From: Flectobacillus major DSM 103
GTDB taxonomy: Bacteria > Bacteroidota > Bacteroidia > Cytophagales > Spirosomataceae
Reading direction: 5' to 3'
Assembly (NCBI RefSeq): GCF_000427405.1
Contig: NZ_KE386491.1
Location: forward strand, 124,001 to 188,000
DNA length: 64,000 nucleotides
The first letter of the stretch is position 1, and the number at the start of each line of letters is the position of its first letter. The notes under the pieces are model-generated. The model worked only from the letters and a program-made list of their open reading frames with translations. It did no database searches and had not been told where the DNA came from. Below, one piece after another: positions 24,498 to 33,567 of the stretch. The position numbers and the translations under genes are program-made.

Positions 24498-25331
24498 TTA
24501 ATACGTGTCAGCTTCGCCAAATTTGCGTTCGGGTGCCGACAAATCCAGCAAATGAAAATGGGTAGGGGTAGCCTTGGTAAACTCTTTATAGTCTTTTACC
24601 AAATGCTGATAGTCGTAATAGCCACATTGTAGGGCAATCGTAAGCCAGTCGAGGTGAGGATATTTGTTTTTCATACGATAAGCATTTTCAAACCTCACAA
24701 TTCTATGAAAGTATTTGGGTGGAATACCGACCCGTTCGATAAATTTTCGCTCAAACTGCCTTAAACTTAGGCACGATTCGCTAGCAAGCCAGTCGACATT
24801 GATAGCTTGCTGAGGATGAATCAACAGAGAACTCAGGTAGTCGAGCCGATGAGCCGTTTTTTTGCTTTGATTGGCCAGTATTTTCAAAAAAGATTCTACA
24901 ATATCAATCATTTGATAGGTATGTTGGGTATCGCCGAGTTGTTCATTGATAAACCGAATATCTCGATGGAATACATTTTCGGCATCAATATAGCTATTGT
25001 TGAGTTCTGATACAGGAATTCCTGTTAAGCGAAATAATGCACTTGGGCGAAATACCACCTGAAACACAACAAAGTCTTTCCCTACGTATCGGTTACTAAC
25101 AACATTGTGTTGGCCAATTAGAGCTACCTTAATATTTGAGATTGAACTCTTACTATTATCGTACTGAACAGTTTCGGTGTCTCGTGGGTAAAAACTCAGA
25201 CAATGCTCGGGTTTGGGAGCATAGGGCTTGAATGGAATCTGTTCGGAAGAATGAAACACAAATTTTACTATTCTATAGACACGCACAAACTCCGCTAGAA
25301 TAGGGCTTGGAGGAAACTCTTGCAGTACCAT
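24498..25331 (-). CDS. AraC-family transcriptional regulator
   Basis: 277 aa. The N-terminal sensor domain (FPPSPILAEFVRVYRIVKF, KPYAPKPEHCLSFYPRD) is of the DUF6597 type. The C-terminal HTH pair is clear: NVDWLASESCLSLRQFERKFIERVGIPPKYFHRIVRFENAY and LTIALQCGYYDYQHLVKDYKEFTKATPTHFHLL. Such regulators in Bacteroidota often activate the gene just downstream; here that is the cupin gene at 23825, with a CG-T-tract-AC site between. The ligand is unknown. Confidence 0.88.
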   Translation of the reverse strand: MVLQEFPPSPILAEFVRVYRIVKFVFHSSEQIPFKPYAPKPEHCLSFYPRDTETVQYDNSKSSISNIKVALIGQHNVVSNRYVGKDFVVFQVVFRPSALFRLTGIPVSELNNSYIDAENVFHRDIRFINEQLGDTQHTYQMIDIVESFLKILANQSKKTAHRLDYLSSLLIHPQQAINVDWLASESCLSLRQFERKFIERVGIPPKYFHRIVRFENAYRMKNKYPHLDWLTIALQCGYYDYQHLVKDYKEFTKATPTHFHLLDLSAPERKFGEADTY

Positions 25332-25412
25332 AAAATTCTCTGTCTTGTTGTTGGCTTGAGATATACCCTGTAAATATAAGTAAATATTTGACTAGTAGGC
25401 TATTATGGTAAA

Positions 25413-26057
25413 TTAAGGATGGAATAAGCCTAGCCTAACTGCTTCTAAAACAATACCGACTCTTGTTTTGACATTCATTTTTTGAAATACCTGTTCACGA
25501 TACCCATCAATAGTACGAGGACTAACGCACATTTTATCAGCTATTTCATGGTAGGTCATTTCGCTACAGGCATATAAGATAAAGTCCTTTTCACGGCTAT
25601 TCAAGCCCAATTGTTCAATTGGGTTGGCTGTTTTTTCAGCGTGGAGATTTTTAACCAGTTTATGAGTTACATATTCAGAGTAATAGAACCCCTTTTCTAT
25701 TACCGAGTCGAGAGCCAACTTGAGTTCAGAAGGGCGACAGCCCTTCAAAAGATAACCTTTTGCTCCATTGCGTAGCATTCCGATAATAGCCTCTTCTTTA
25801 TCGTACATCGAAAGAGCCAATATTTTTACATTAGGATGGTTGTTTTTGAGCCACAGAGCCGTTTCGTATCCATCAAGCTCAGGCATATTGATGTCTAACA
25901 AAACAATATTAGGAATCATATTTAATTCAAAATAATGAATAAGTTGTTTTCCATTTTCAACTTCATACATCACTTCGTATTGCTCCATTTTGTCAATTAG
26001 TCCAGCAATAGCTTTGGCAACAAGCTGATGGTCGTCGGCAATGGCAATTTTAAACAT
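25413..26057 (-). CDS. LuxR/NarL-type response regulator
   Basis: 214 aa. Receiver domain: D8-D9 (IADDHQLV), phospho-acceptor D55 (VLLDINMPELDGYE), S83 and K105 (GYLLK). LuxR-type HTH at about 147-212 (LNSREKDFILYACSEMTYHEIADKM, RTIDGYREQVFQKMNVKTRVGIVLEAVRLGLF). Its start is 2 bp from the stop of the kinase gene, so the two are translated together. Last gene of the 28118-25413 operon. Target genes are not visible. Confidence 0.92.
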   Translation of the reverse strand: MFKIAIADDHQLVAKAIAGLIDKMEQYEVMYEVENGKQLIHYFELNMIPNIVLLDINMPELDGYETALWLKNNHPNVKILALSMYDKEEAIIGMLRNGAKGYLLKGCRPSELKLALDSVIEKGFYYSEYVTHKLVKNLHAEKTANPIEQLGLNSREKDFILYACSEMTYHEIADKMCVSPRTIDGYREQVFQKMNVKTRVGIVLEAVRLGLFHP

Positions 26058-26059
26058 AG

Positions 26060-26878
26060 CTATTGAATATCTTTAAGATTGGAGGTTGTGAGTATGTATT
26101 TTGTTCCAGTACCAATAGCTGTAACAATATCACAGGAAAATTGCATGAGTTCGGCTCTTTTTTTTATATTCTTCAGACCCGCCCCCGATTCAAACAAAGA
26201 GCTTCGTTGAAGCACTTCTTGAAAATCAAAACCTTTGCCATTGTCCTCAATCGTAAGGACAAACGTATTGATTTGATAGGATAGTTCAACTACGATATAC
26301 TGAGCACCAGAATGTTTGATAGCATTGTTGAGAATCTCCTGAACAATTCTAAAAAGTACAATTTCACGTTCTTGCCCTAAGTTATATATTTCGCCTTTAA
26401 TTTGGAGTTCGGTTTTGAATTTTTTTGTTTTTTTAATCCTATCCAATTCGTGAGCAATACTTTCATAAAAACCAAAATCTTTGACAAAATCACCATCAAG
26501 ACTTTTGCTGAGCGAGCGAATATCTTGCATAGATTGTGCTATTAATAGATTAGTCTGTTTGATAAACTCTTCATATTCAGGGTCTTTTATGGTTTCTTCA
26601 AGGATATTTAGGTTAATACGAGCTACCGAAAGTAATTGACCAATGTTATCGTGAAGTTCACGACCAATATACTGTAATGTATGATTTTGTACCTCGACCT
26701 GTGATTGTAGAATTTCTTTATCGTAACTATTCCGCAGAGCTATTTTTTCTTGAATAAATTGTGTTTTACGCTTTTGAAACATAGAAGCATATATTAGAAT
26801 AAACACAATGAAAATCAATAAGATTCCTGTTGCTGCAATGAATGAAAAGAGAATTTCTTGGCTTTGGATCATTGGCAT
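26060..26878 (-). CDS. HisKA_3-type sensor histidine kinase with one membrane anchor
   Basis: 272 aa from the ATG at 26878 (MPMIQSQEILFSF); a TTG at 26905 gives a 9-residue longer form overlapping the previous gene. A single hydrophobic anchor (SFIAATGILLIFIVFILIYASMF) is followed by a coiled region, then the HisKA_3 motif YIGRELHDNIGQLLSVARINLN with the phospho-His, and HATPase_c with EILNNAIKHSG, IEDNGKGFD and GAGLKNIKKRAEL. There is no periplasmic or cytoplasmic sensor domain of its own, so signal input may come from the neighbouring membrane proteins (inference). Cognate to the regulator at 25413. Confidence 0.9.
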   Translation of the reverse strand: MPMIQSQEILFSFIAATGILLIFIVFILIYASMFQKRKTQFIQEKIALRNSYDKEILQSQVEVQNHTLQYIGRELHDNIGQLLSVARINLNILEETIKDPEYEEFIKQTNLLIAQSMQDIRSLSKSLDGDFVKDFGFYESIAHELDRIKKTKKFKTELQIKGEIYNLGQEREIVLFRIVQEILNNAIKHSGAQYIVVELSYQINTFVLTIEDNGKGFDFQEVLQRSSLFESGAGLKNIKKRAELMQFSCDIVTAIGTGTKYILTTSNLKDIQ

Positions 26879-26885
26879 TTTATCT

Positions 26886-27530
26886 TCAGATTTCAGGATT
26901 ATCAATGTTTAACTTTTTTTGAGCACACAAAAAAGAAAGAATAAAAAGAATATACAGTAAGTAATTTGAAAAGTAGCGAGTAATTCTAAACACAGAACTC
27001 ATATTTGGAAAAATAGTAACGAGAGTATTGTGTGTGCCTAGTATAAAAAGGTTTATGATATCAAATATCATAAAACCAAGACTAAACCAGAATATAGGGT
27101 AATTTGAAAAATAATTGGTTGTTTTTTCAGAAAGTAAGGTTTTTAAATACCAAAGTCCCAGAAAAATACTTAGAAAGCTTTCAAGTACATAGGCATTTGA
27201 ATTGAAGGATGTAGTGAAATGTTGAATGAATATACTATTTACTAGAGCAAAAATAGAATGAAACAATATGATTAATAGGATAACTTTATTTTTTAGTTCT
27301 TGCCAAAATACTAATCCTATAAGGGTAAACTCTAACGGTTGGAAAAAATGATAAATTATACCGTCATTTTGAGCATTTAAGCGGAGACATAGAGCGGTCA
27401 TTTCACTCAGAAATGTAAGAACTAGCAAGAGTAGTATGGTTTTACTACTCTTGCTAAGCAATTTATAACGAATAGCTCCTATAGTTATTCCTAATATTAG
27501 TATTAAAAAATATATATAGTTAAATAGCAT
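26886..27530 (-). CDS. Six- to seven-helix membrane protein in two-component operon, unknown
   Basis: 214 aa, nearly all hydrophobic: about seven helices (about 3-20, 30-48, 58-75, 82-100, 110-128, 145-163 and 185-205) with very short loops and charged residues mainly in the last loop. It starts 18 bp after the small anchored protein and ends 7 bp before the kinase start, so it is co-transcribed. The layout resembles membrane sensory modules of kinases split off as a separate protein; I recognise no named domain. A perfect 13-bp inverted repeat lies inside its 5' part (27424-27455). Confidence 0.65.
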   Translation of the reverse strand: MLFNYIYFLILILGITIGAIRYKLLSKSSKTILLLLVLTFLSEMTALCLRLNAQNDGIIYHFFQPLEFTLIGLVFWQELKNKVILLIILFHSIFALVNSIFIQHFTTSFNSNAYVLESFLSIFLGLWYLKTLLSEKTTNYFSNYPIFWFSLGFMIFDIINLFILGTHNTLVTIFPNMSSVFRITRYFSNYLLYILFILSFLCAQKKLNIDNPEI

Positions 27531-27548
27531 AATAATCTTGATTTTATA

Positions 27549-28118
27549 TTATTTAGGACATCTAGGAACACATGGGTCTACATACTCTAATATGTAGTTA
27601 TTTGCTAATACACTATTTATTCCTCTATCGGCAGCATCTTTTTTAAGATAAATTCTCTTGTCAACTATCTTGCCATCAGGGCCTGTAAATGACTGCACAC
27701 CTGTCAAAATAAGAGTAGTTTGATGATTCAAAGAATCATAACCTAATTCAATGAAAATATTGTTACATAGAGGTGATTGGCCATTTTGTTCGATAATAAA
27801 CTTCTGAAGTTTTTTGCTATCTACAATCCAACCTTTCAGTTCATTTGGCCACGAAACAAACTTATTAGATAAATTATTTGGGTCTGTAGGCGAGTTGTGT
27901 AGTTTTTTGACAAAATTTGAAGCAAGCCATATAGCATTTTCATAGGAAATCGTATCAGTTCCTTTCTTCTTGTCAGGATTAGTAAAATTAAATGTTAAAG
28001 TGTTTTGTAAATCTTTTTGTGTAAGGGAAAATACCTCACTTTTTTTATAGAAAAGCCAATATCCTAATAATACGCCGAGTAGTGCTCCTATTGTTACACC
28101 TATTGCTAATTGTTTCAT
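27549..28118 (-). CDS. Membrane-anchored small protein, first gene of two-component operon
   Basis: 189 aa. One N-terminal helix (IGVTIGALLGVLLGYWLFY) anchors a soluble domain, probably periplasmic. The domain starts with a segment rich in charge (SLTQKDLQNTLTF...) and ends with two Cys close to the C-terminus (EYVDPCVPRCPK); a further Cys (SPLCNN) is present, so disulphides are possible. No family recognised. It is the first gene of the operon 28118-25413 and could be the ligand-binding or sensor part of the system (inference). Confidence 0.55.
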   Translation of the reverse strand: MKQLAIGVTIGALLGVLLGYWLFYKKSEVFSLTQKDLQNTLTFNFTNPDKKKGTDTISYENAIWLASNFVKKLHNSPTDPNNLSNKFVSWPNELKGWIVDSKKLQKFIIEQNGQSPLCNNIFIELGYDSLNHQTTLILTGVQSFTGPDGKIVDKRIYLKKDAADRGINSVLANNYILEYVDPCVPRCPK

Positions 28119-28272
28119 TATAGTGTGATTTATAAAGGTTTAACGATTATTTACAGAAAACTACTGAACTCATTTGTTATTTGCAAACATATACGTTAGT
28201 TATGGAAAAATACCTGTAAAACCACACTCATAATTCCGTAAAATAACCCCTACAAATCCCGTAATAGTACCC

Positions 28273-28608
28273 TTAAATCTCTTCTATCACTGATTGTCCT
28301 TTTGAGCAATCGCCAGAAGTCCACTGCCAAGTTTCGTGAAGGCGGATTTTTCCGTTGGGCAAAATTTCAGGAATAGACTGGCAAATACCCGTCATGAGTT
28401 CTCCTTGGGTATTTACCTGATGATACCGCATATCTATATGCCCGTTGTCGTCTACCAAACCAATCAAATGCCCTTTGGTAATTTTTCCACCACTGTATTC
28501 TGCCGTGAGAACACGGCCAATTTGTTGGTAAAGAAAGGTTGTCTCAGCAGATGTTTCTCCGTTGTCGGAGTTGGCAATAGGTTTGAAAGTTTTGTCGTGG
28601 TAATTCAT
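28273..28608 (-). CDS. Small protein of the family commonly named 'n-acetylglutamate synthase', function unproven
   Basis: 111 aa. The pattern MNYHDKTFKPIANSDNGE, FLYQQIGRVLTAEYSGGKITKGHLIGLVDDNGHIDMRYHQVNT and RLHETWQWTSGDCSKGQSVIEEI is common in Bacteroidota and Bacillota. It is often annotated as N-acetylglutamate synthase, but it has no GNAT acetyltransferase features and is too short, so that name is not trusted. The repeated beta-strand pattern (G-x-I/L, H-x-D-x-R-Y-H) suggests a small beta-rich fold. No operon partner. Confidence 0.6.
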   Translation of the reverse strand: MNYHDKTFKPIANSDNGETSAETTFLYQQIGRVLTAEYSGGKITKGHLIGLVDDNGHIDMRYHQVNTQGELMTGICQSIPEILPNGKIRLHETWQWTSGDCSKGQSVIEEI

Positions 28609-28764
28609 GATTAAAGCATTGAGTTAAAAATAAGGACTACGTAAAAATAGTTTATATATTTTTTTACTGAAAAACTATTGCTATTTATTACAGGCAAGAT
28701 TTATGAAAATACTGCTAGTAATCAACGTTCTAGCATTGTTTTGTACGTGCATAGAGTATTTAGG

Positions 28765-28857
28765 GCTGTACGAAAGATGCTGAAGTCAGCTATTTAAAAA
28801 CTAAGCCATTGTATCAAAGTACCAACATCTGCAATAGCATTTAACCTTCCGTACAGC
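28765..28857. terminator. Imperfect inverted repeat (structured RNA or terminator) after GntP gene
   Basis: GCTGTACGAAAG (28765-28776) pairs with CTTCCGTACAGC (28846-28857) with one mismatch; inside, ATGCT pairs with AGCAT and GCTGA-AG-TCAGC forms its own small hairpin. It lies in the 285-bp gap between 28608 and 28894, downstream of the minus-strand GntP gene. The multi-stem form is larger than a plain terminator. Confidence 0.45.
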
Positions 28858-28893
28858 ACTAATGGGTATTGGTTTTCCCTTGTGGTTTTATAC

Positions 28894-30213
28894 CTAACTA
28901 ATCAAAAAATTAACGGCCAAAACACCCACTAGCCCCATTACACCAACAATGGTTTCCATGATAGTCCATGTTTTGAAAGTATCCTTAATACTTAGGCCAA
29001 AATATTCCTTGAACATCCAAAAGCCCGTATCATTCACGTGTGAGCACATCAAACTTCCAGCACCAATAGACAACACCATCAGCTCTGGATTGGCTCCTGA
29101 GCTAGCAATAATAGGCTGTACAATACCAGCGGCGGTAAGTCCTGCAATAGTGGCCGAGCCAAGGGCAATCCGAATAATTGTGGCTATAAGCCAACCCAGT
29201 ATAAGGGGCGAAAGGGTAGAGCCTTCAAAAAGAATGGCAATATCTTTGCCGATACCACTATCGGTCAGGATTTGTTTGAATGCACCACCTGCGGCAATAA
29301 TCATAATAATCATGGCAGCCGAGCTTACCGCACTGCCCGATTTGTCCATAAGCTCTTTCATGGTTTTGCCTCGACGAACACCTAGCATTACAATGGCAAA
29401 AATTACAGCAATGAGCATCGAGATACTTGGGTCGCCCAAAAACTTCAAATAATGCCTTAGGTAATTGCTTTCGGGTAGAGCCAGCTCGCTAGCGGTAGCC
29501 AAGGCCATCAATACTACAGGAATCAAGGCCGACAAAAAGCTTAACCCAAAGCTAGGCATTTCATCTTCGGTAAATTGTTTATTTTCAAAAAGCCCTTGAG
29601 GAGGATTTGCTTTGATATGCCTGATAAATTCTGGAAAAATTAAGCCCGCTGAAACCAAAGCAGGAATGGCTACAACTAGGCCATAAACCAATGTTTTGCC
29701 AATATCGGCTTTGAAAATAATGGCAATAGCCGTAGGCCCAGGGTGTGGAGGTAAAAAACCATGCGTTACCGACAAAGCCGATGCCATGGCTATACCCACA
29801 TAAATAACGGGTTGACCAGTATTGACAGCCACCGAAAATACCATCGGAATCAAAATCACAAAACCTGCATTATAAAACATGGCAATACCTACCGCAAAGC
29901 CCGTGATTAATAAAGCTAATTTTACTCTTTTTACCCCAAAGTACTTAATAAGTACCGAGCTAATTCTTTGGGCAGCCCCACTTTCAGAAAGTAAACTTCC
30001 AAGCATAACACCAAAACCCAAAATCAAAATCAGCGAACCAAGGGTGCTACCGATACCTTTCTGAACAGTAGCAATGATGTCGAGCAGGGGCATTTCTTTG
30101 GCAATACCTACCAATAAAGCCGAAATAATCAATGAAATGAAGGCGTTGAGTTGGCAAATAGTAATCAGTAAAAGCAGTAATAAAATACTGATAATTAGAA
30201 TAATAATGGACAT
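28894..30213 (-). CDS. GntP-family permease (gluconate:H+ symporter-like)
   Basis: 439 aa from the ATG at 30213 (MSIIILIISILLL); a longer in-frame ORF exists but adds non-family residues. Twelve to fourteen helices; the typical GntP features are LGFGVMLGSLLSESGAAQRIS near the N-terminus, HPGPTAIAIIFKADIG and HVNDTGFWMFKEYFGLSIKDTF. Members import gluconate, glycerate or D-serine-like acids with protons. The substrate is unknown and no catabolic gene is next to it. A hairpin at 30297-30348 upstream may be regulatory. Confidence 0.9.
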   Translation of the reverse strand: MSIIILIISILLLLLLITICQLNAFISLIISALLVGIAKEMPLLDIIATVQKGIGSTLGSLILILGFGVMLGSLLSESGAAQRISSVLIKYFGVKRVKLALLITGFAVGIAMFYNAGFVILIPMVFSVAVNTGQPVIYVGIAMASALSVTHGFLPPHPGPTAIAIIFKADIGKTLVYGLVVAIPALVSAGLIFPEFIRHIKANPPQGLFENKQFTEDEMPSFGLSFLSALIPVVLMALATASELALPESNYLRHYLKFLGDPSISMLIAVIFAIVMLGVRRGKTMKELMDKSGSAVSSAAMIIMIIAAGGAFKQILTDSGIGKDIAILFEGSTLSPLILGWLIATIIRIALGSATIAGLTAAGIVQPIIASSGANPELMVLSIGAGSLMCSHVNDTGFWMFKEYFGLSIKDTFKTWTIMETIVGVMGLVGVLAVNFLIS

Positions 30214-30296
30214 AGTTATATGGTTTGAGTATGAATGGAGGATAGTAATATTTATCAAAAATAGAATAAACCCCCAATAACTATATCATTTTGTAC

Positions 30297-30348
30297 AGCT
30301 TTTATAAAGAAATAAACAGATACAAAAAGCATAAATTGTATAAAAGCT
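30297..30348 (-). promoter_or_regulatory. Inverted repeat upstream of GntP gene
   Basis: AGCTTTTATA (30297-30306) and TATAAAAGCT (30339-30348), perfect 10-bp arms 32 bp apart, 84 to 135 bp before the GntP start on the minus strand. Possible operator or leader hairpin. Confidence 0.3.
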
Positions 30349-30642
30349 ATATAGAAATGGTGAGACTTTCACGAAATTATCCTAAATTGGTGAAATGAAA
30401 GGGAATAACAACAAGAAAATGTAGATGAAAGTATAAGAGAAAAAAAGCGTATAACTAGTTCATTATGAGGGATAAACAGCAAATAGGTCATTTTGACAAA
30501 CTGAAAATTCTCATAAATTCGTTCTAGGAAATTTCTTTTTGACTAACTTTGAGGGCTAAATTTTCTCCTAATTAAAGGATTGTTATTACCTAATCTATGT
30601 CAATTCTTCAGGAATTGGCATTCGATAAATTAAAACGATAAA
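30349..30642. other. Intergenic region upstream of accA
   Basis: The divergent gap between the GntP start (30213) and accA (30643) is 429 bp. Apart from the inverted repeat at 30297 and the -7 element at 30544, I see no gene, RNA or repeat in it. Confidence 0.45.
30544..30551 (+). promoter_or_regulatory. -7 promoter element for accA
   Basis: TAACTTTG matches TAnnTTTG, 92 bp before the accA start. No TTG at the normal -33 position was found. Confidence 0.5.
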
Positions 30643-31596
30643 ATGCGAACTCTGTTGGATTTTGAAAAACCCATAGCCGAATTAGAAGCCAAATTGGCAG
30701 AAATGAAAAAATTGGCGATTGATAATAACGTAGATGTTTCTACCGCTGTAGCTCAGCTAGAAGGCAGTATTGAAGAGTTAAAAAAAGAAACGTTCTCTAA
30801 TTTGACCCGCTGGCAAAGAGTACAGCTTTCTCGTCATCCAGAACGCCCTTATACACTCGATTATATCGAAAATATGTGTGAGGAGTTTATTGAACTTTTT
30901 GGCGACCGTACCGTAGCCGACGACAAAGCAATGGTGGGTGGTTTTGGTAAAATCGACGGGCAGACGGTCATGATTATTGGCCAGCAAAAAGGCCGTAATA
31001 CCAAACAACGTCAATTACGCAACTTTGGAATGCCCAATCCTGAAGGCTACCGCAAAGCTTTGCGTTTGATGAAAATGGCCGAAAAATTTAATAAACCTAT
31101 TGTTACGCTGATCGATACTCCAGGGGCATTTCCAGGGCTTGAGGCCGAAGAACGTGGACAAGGCGAGGCTATTGCTCGTAATATCCGTGACATGTTTATG
31201 CTTAAAGTACCCGTAATCTGTATTATTATTGGTGAAGGGGCTTCGGGTGGTGCTTTGGGTATTGCTATTGGCGATAGGGTTTTGATGCTTGAAAATGCGT
31301 GGTATTCGGTAATTTCGCCAGAAAACTGTTCGACGATTCTTTGGAGAACATGGAATTTTAAAGAACAAGCAGCCGAAGCACTTAAATTGACCGCCGAGGA
31401 TATGCTCAACAACAAGCTTGTCGACGGTATTATTCCCGAACCACTTGGTGGAGCTCATTTAGACTTTGCGTTGTCGTCGCAAACTGTCAAAAATGTTATT
31501 CTCAATACAATTGCTGAATTAAACCAACTTACGCCAGAAGAGCGTATCGACCAACGCATTGAAAAATTCAGTGCAATGGGTGTGGTAACAGAATAA
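30643..31596 (+). CDS. accA: Acetyl-CoA carboxylase carboxyltransferase subunit alpha
   Basis: 317 aa, full length. The N-terminal helical [21 protein letters not shown] is typical of AccA, followed by the carboxyltransferase core: [84 protein letters not shown] and [17 protein letters not shown]. With AccD (not in this window) it transfers carboxyl from biotin to acetyl-CoA, giving malonyl-CoA for fatty acid synthesis in the cytoplasm. Followed by a terminator at 31612. Confidence 0.97.
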   Translation: MRTLLDFEKPIAELEAKLAEMKKLAIDNNVDVSTAVAQLEGSIEELKKETFSNLTRWQRVQLSRHPERPYTLDYIENMCEEFIELFGDRTVADDKAMVGGFGKIDGQTVMIIGQQKGRNTKQRQLRNFGMPNPEGYRKALRLMKMAEKFNKPIVTLIDTPGAFPGLEAEERGQGEAIARNIRDMFMLKVPVICIIIGEGASGGALGIAIGDRVLMLENAWYSVISPENCSTILWRTWNFKEQAAEALKLTAEDMLNNKLVDGIIPEPLGGAHLDFALSSQTVKNVILNTIAELNQLTPEERIDQRIEKFSAMGVVTE

Positions 31597-31611
31597 GACT
31601 TTCTAATCTTG

Positions 31612-31650
31612 AAGGTAATACCCCATATGTATGGGTGTATTACCTTTTCT
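31612..31650 (+). terminator. Terminator after accA
   Basis: AAGGTAATACCCCAT (from 31612) pairs with ATGGGTGTATTACCTT (31631-31646) with a one-base bulge, followed by a T-rich run. It ends only about 8 bp before the start of the HAD gene. Confidence 0.65.
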
Positions 31651-31657
31651 TTTTTCT

Positions 31658-32278
31658 ATGAAAAATATCATCTTCGACTTAGGAAATGTCATTATCGACA
31701 TTGATTTCTCTCGTACCTTCAAAGCACTGGCTGCTCTTTCTAATAATTTGTCTTGGGAAGATGGCGAGCGTATTGTCAAAGAAAAACAACTATGGGTTAA
31801 TTACGAAAAAGGCCTTCTTTCCGACCAGCAGTTTCGTGATGCCCTGCGTCAGGAATTGAATATTATAGCTACCGACGAGCAAATTGACGTAGCTTTCAAT
31901 GCCCTGTTGTTGGATGTCGACCCTCGCCGAATCGAGCTATTAAAACGCCTCAGAAAAAAGTACAAAATATTTGTACTATCCAATACCAGTCATATTCATA
32001 TAATTGATGTCGAGAAAATTTTGTTTCGTTGTACTGGCGAAAAACATTTGGCCGATTTGTTCGACCACCTGTTTCTTTCTTACGAAATGGGTAAAGTAAA
32101 GCCCCACGTCGATATTTATGAAGCCGTGTTGGCACAAGCAGGTATAGAGGCTCATGAAACCTTATTCCTCGACGATATGTTAGTAAATCTTGAAGGTGCT
32201 GCAACATTGGGTATCCAAGTAAAGCAAATTATTCCAAACGAATTCACGATTTTAGATTTGTTCGCCGATGAAGCATAA
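31658..32278 (+). CDS. HAD-superfamily hydrolase (HAD-IA, YihX-like)
   Basis: 206 aa from the ATG at 31658 (MKNIIFDLGNVIIDIDFS); an upstream start at 31631 would lie within the accA terminator. HAD motifs: I, FDLGNVIID, with Asp at about 7 in a DxGN variant rather than DxDx; II, VLSNTSHIH; III, GKVKPHVDIYE; IV, LFLDDMLVNLEGA. The DxGN form is shared by the YihX-type sugar-phosphate phosphatases. Its 3' end overlaps the M50 gene by 11 bp, so the two are translationally coupled. Substrate unknown. Confidence 0.85.
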   Translation: MKNIIFDLGNVIIDIDFSRTFKALAALSNNLSWEDGERIVKEKQLWVNYEKGLLSDQQFRDALRQELNIIATDEQIDVAFNALLLDVDPRRIELLKRLRKKYKIFVLSNTSHIHIIDVEKILFRCTGEKHLADLFDHLFLSYEMGKVKPHVDIYEAVLAQAGIEAHETLFLDDMLVNLEGAATLGIQVKQIIPNEFTILDLFADEA

Positions 32279-33458
32279 GACATTAGTCATTCAATTAATT
32301 TTATTTGTAGTCACACTTATTACTACAACATTGGCTGGTGCTGAGGCTATGACAGGAAGGTTTTTCTTTTTTTTGCCCGAATCTTACATCCTTCATTTTC
32401 CTGACGATTTTTGGCAAGGGTTACAATTTTCTATTCCTTTTTTGGCCATCTTAACTTGCCATGAATTTGGGCATTATTTTACCGCAAGATTCTACAAAAT
32501 TCGTACGACATTACCTTATTATATACCGATGTGGCTGAGTGCTCTTGCCATGAGTATTGGTACATTGGGGGCAGTGATTCGTATTTTAGACAAAACCCGT
32601 ACACGCAAACAGTATTTTGATATTGGTATTGCGGGGCCATTGGCAGGCTTTGTAGTAGGTTTTGGGGTATTGTGGTATGGATTTAGTCATTTGCCTGCTA
32701 TCGACTATATTTTCAAAATACATCCCGAATATGTTAAGTATGGATTGAATTATGCTCATGAAATGTCCAAAAATGCCAATTTGCTTAATGGACAGATGGT
32801 TTTGGGTGATAATTTATTATTCATGTTTTTCAAGGAGTTTGTGGCTGACCCAGTACTTTTACCGCCCAATTTTGAAATAATGCACTATCCATTGCTTTGG
32901 GCAGGTTATCTATCTTTGTTTTTTACAGCATTAAATCTTTTTCCAATTGGACAGCTCGACGGCGGACATATTTTGTATGGTCTTATTGGTAAAAAGAAAT
33001 TCAATATTGTAGCTCCCGTTATTTTTATATTGTTTGTTTTTTATGCTGGTATTGGTATGTTTACGGTAGCCGACATCAAAGCAATAGGGCAGGCCAATGC
33101 AGCTTATACTTCCGATACCGATTTCTTTTTGTGGCTTATGGTATATGTATATTTTTTGAGGGTTTGTTTTTCAAAGCTTTCCGAAAACCCGCTCAACGCT
33201 TGGGTATTGGCTTTGGCTGTAGTTGTTATTCAGCTTGGGATGAGCGCTATTCCTTATTTTGAGCATGTTCAAGGCTTTTCGGGCTTTTTCCCTTTTGCTT
33301 TTTTATTAGGTCGTTTTTTGGGAGTGTACCATCCCGACGTAGAAGTAGATGAGCCTTTAGATTTGAAAAGAAAGCTATTAGGCTGGTTTGCCTTGGTGGT
33401 ATTTGTGCTGTGTTTTACACCACATCCATTTATGTTGATAGACGTTTCAGCCAAATAA
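32268..33458 (+). CDS. Site-2-type (M50) intramembrane metalloprotease
   Basis: 396 aa with about eight helices. The zinc motif TCHEFGHYFTARF gives H65, E66 and H69 inside a membrane segment; the third ligand D231 is in NLFPIGQLDGGHI. The loop SALAMSIGTLGAVIRI precedes a GPLAGF segment. The form resembles the S2P/FtsH-neighbour M50 group that lacks PDZ domains. Such proteases cut membrane anchors of regulators (sigma or anti-sigma factors). The overlap with the HAD gene suggests coupling; the target is unknown. Confidence 0.88.
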   Translation: MKHKTLVIQLILFVVTLITTTLAGAEAMTGRFFFFLPESYILHFPDDFWQGLQFSIPFLAILTCHEFGHYFTARFYKIRTTLPYYIPMWLSALAMSIGTLGAVIRILDKTRTRKQYFDIGIAGPLAGFVVGFGVLWYGFSHLPAIDYIFKIHPEYVKYGLNYAHEMSKNANLLNGQMVLGDNLLFMFFKEFVADPVLLPPNFEIMHYPLLWAGYLSLFFTALNLFPIGQLDGGHILYGLIGKKKFNIVAPVIFILFVFYAGIGMFTVADIKAIGQANAAYTSDTDFFLWLMVYVYFLRVCFSKLSENPLNAWVLALAVVVIQLGMSAIPYFEHVQGFSGFFPFAFLLGRFLGVYHPDVEVDEPLDLKRKLLGWFALVVFVLCFTPHPFMLIDVSAK

Positions 33459-33567
33459 ATAGGGGATATAAAAGGTATAGCAATAGCCTCACAAAATTTA
33501 TGTAGGTGATTTTGTTGCTGAAAATAATATCAGTATTTTCACTCAAAATTCACTTTATGTAAAAAAT

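Noticed and set aside
28273-28608. N-acetylglutamate synthase assignment
   Set aside because: The common database name has no support in the sequence; no GNAT or kinase-like features.
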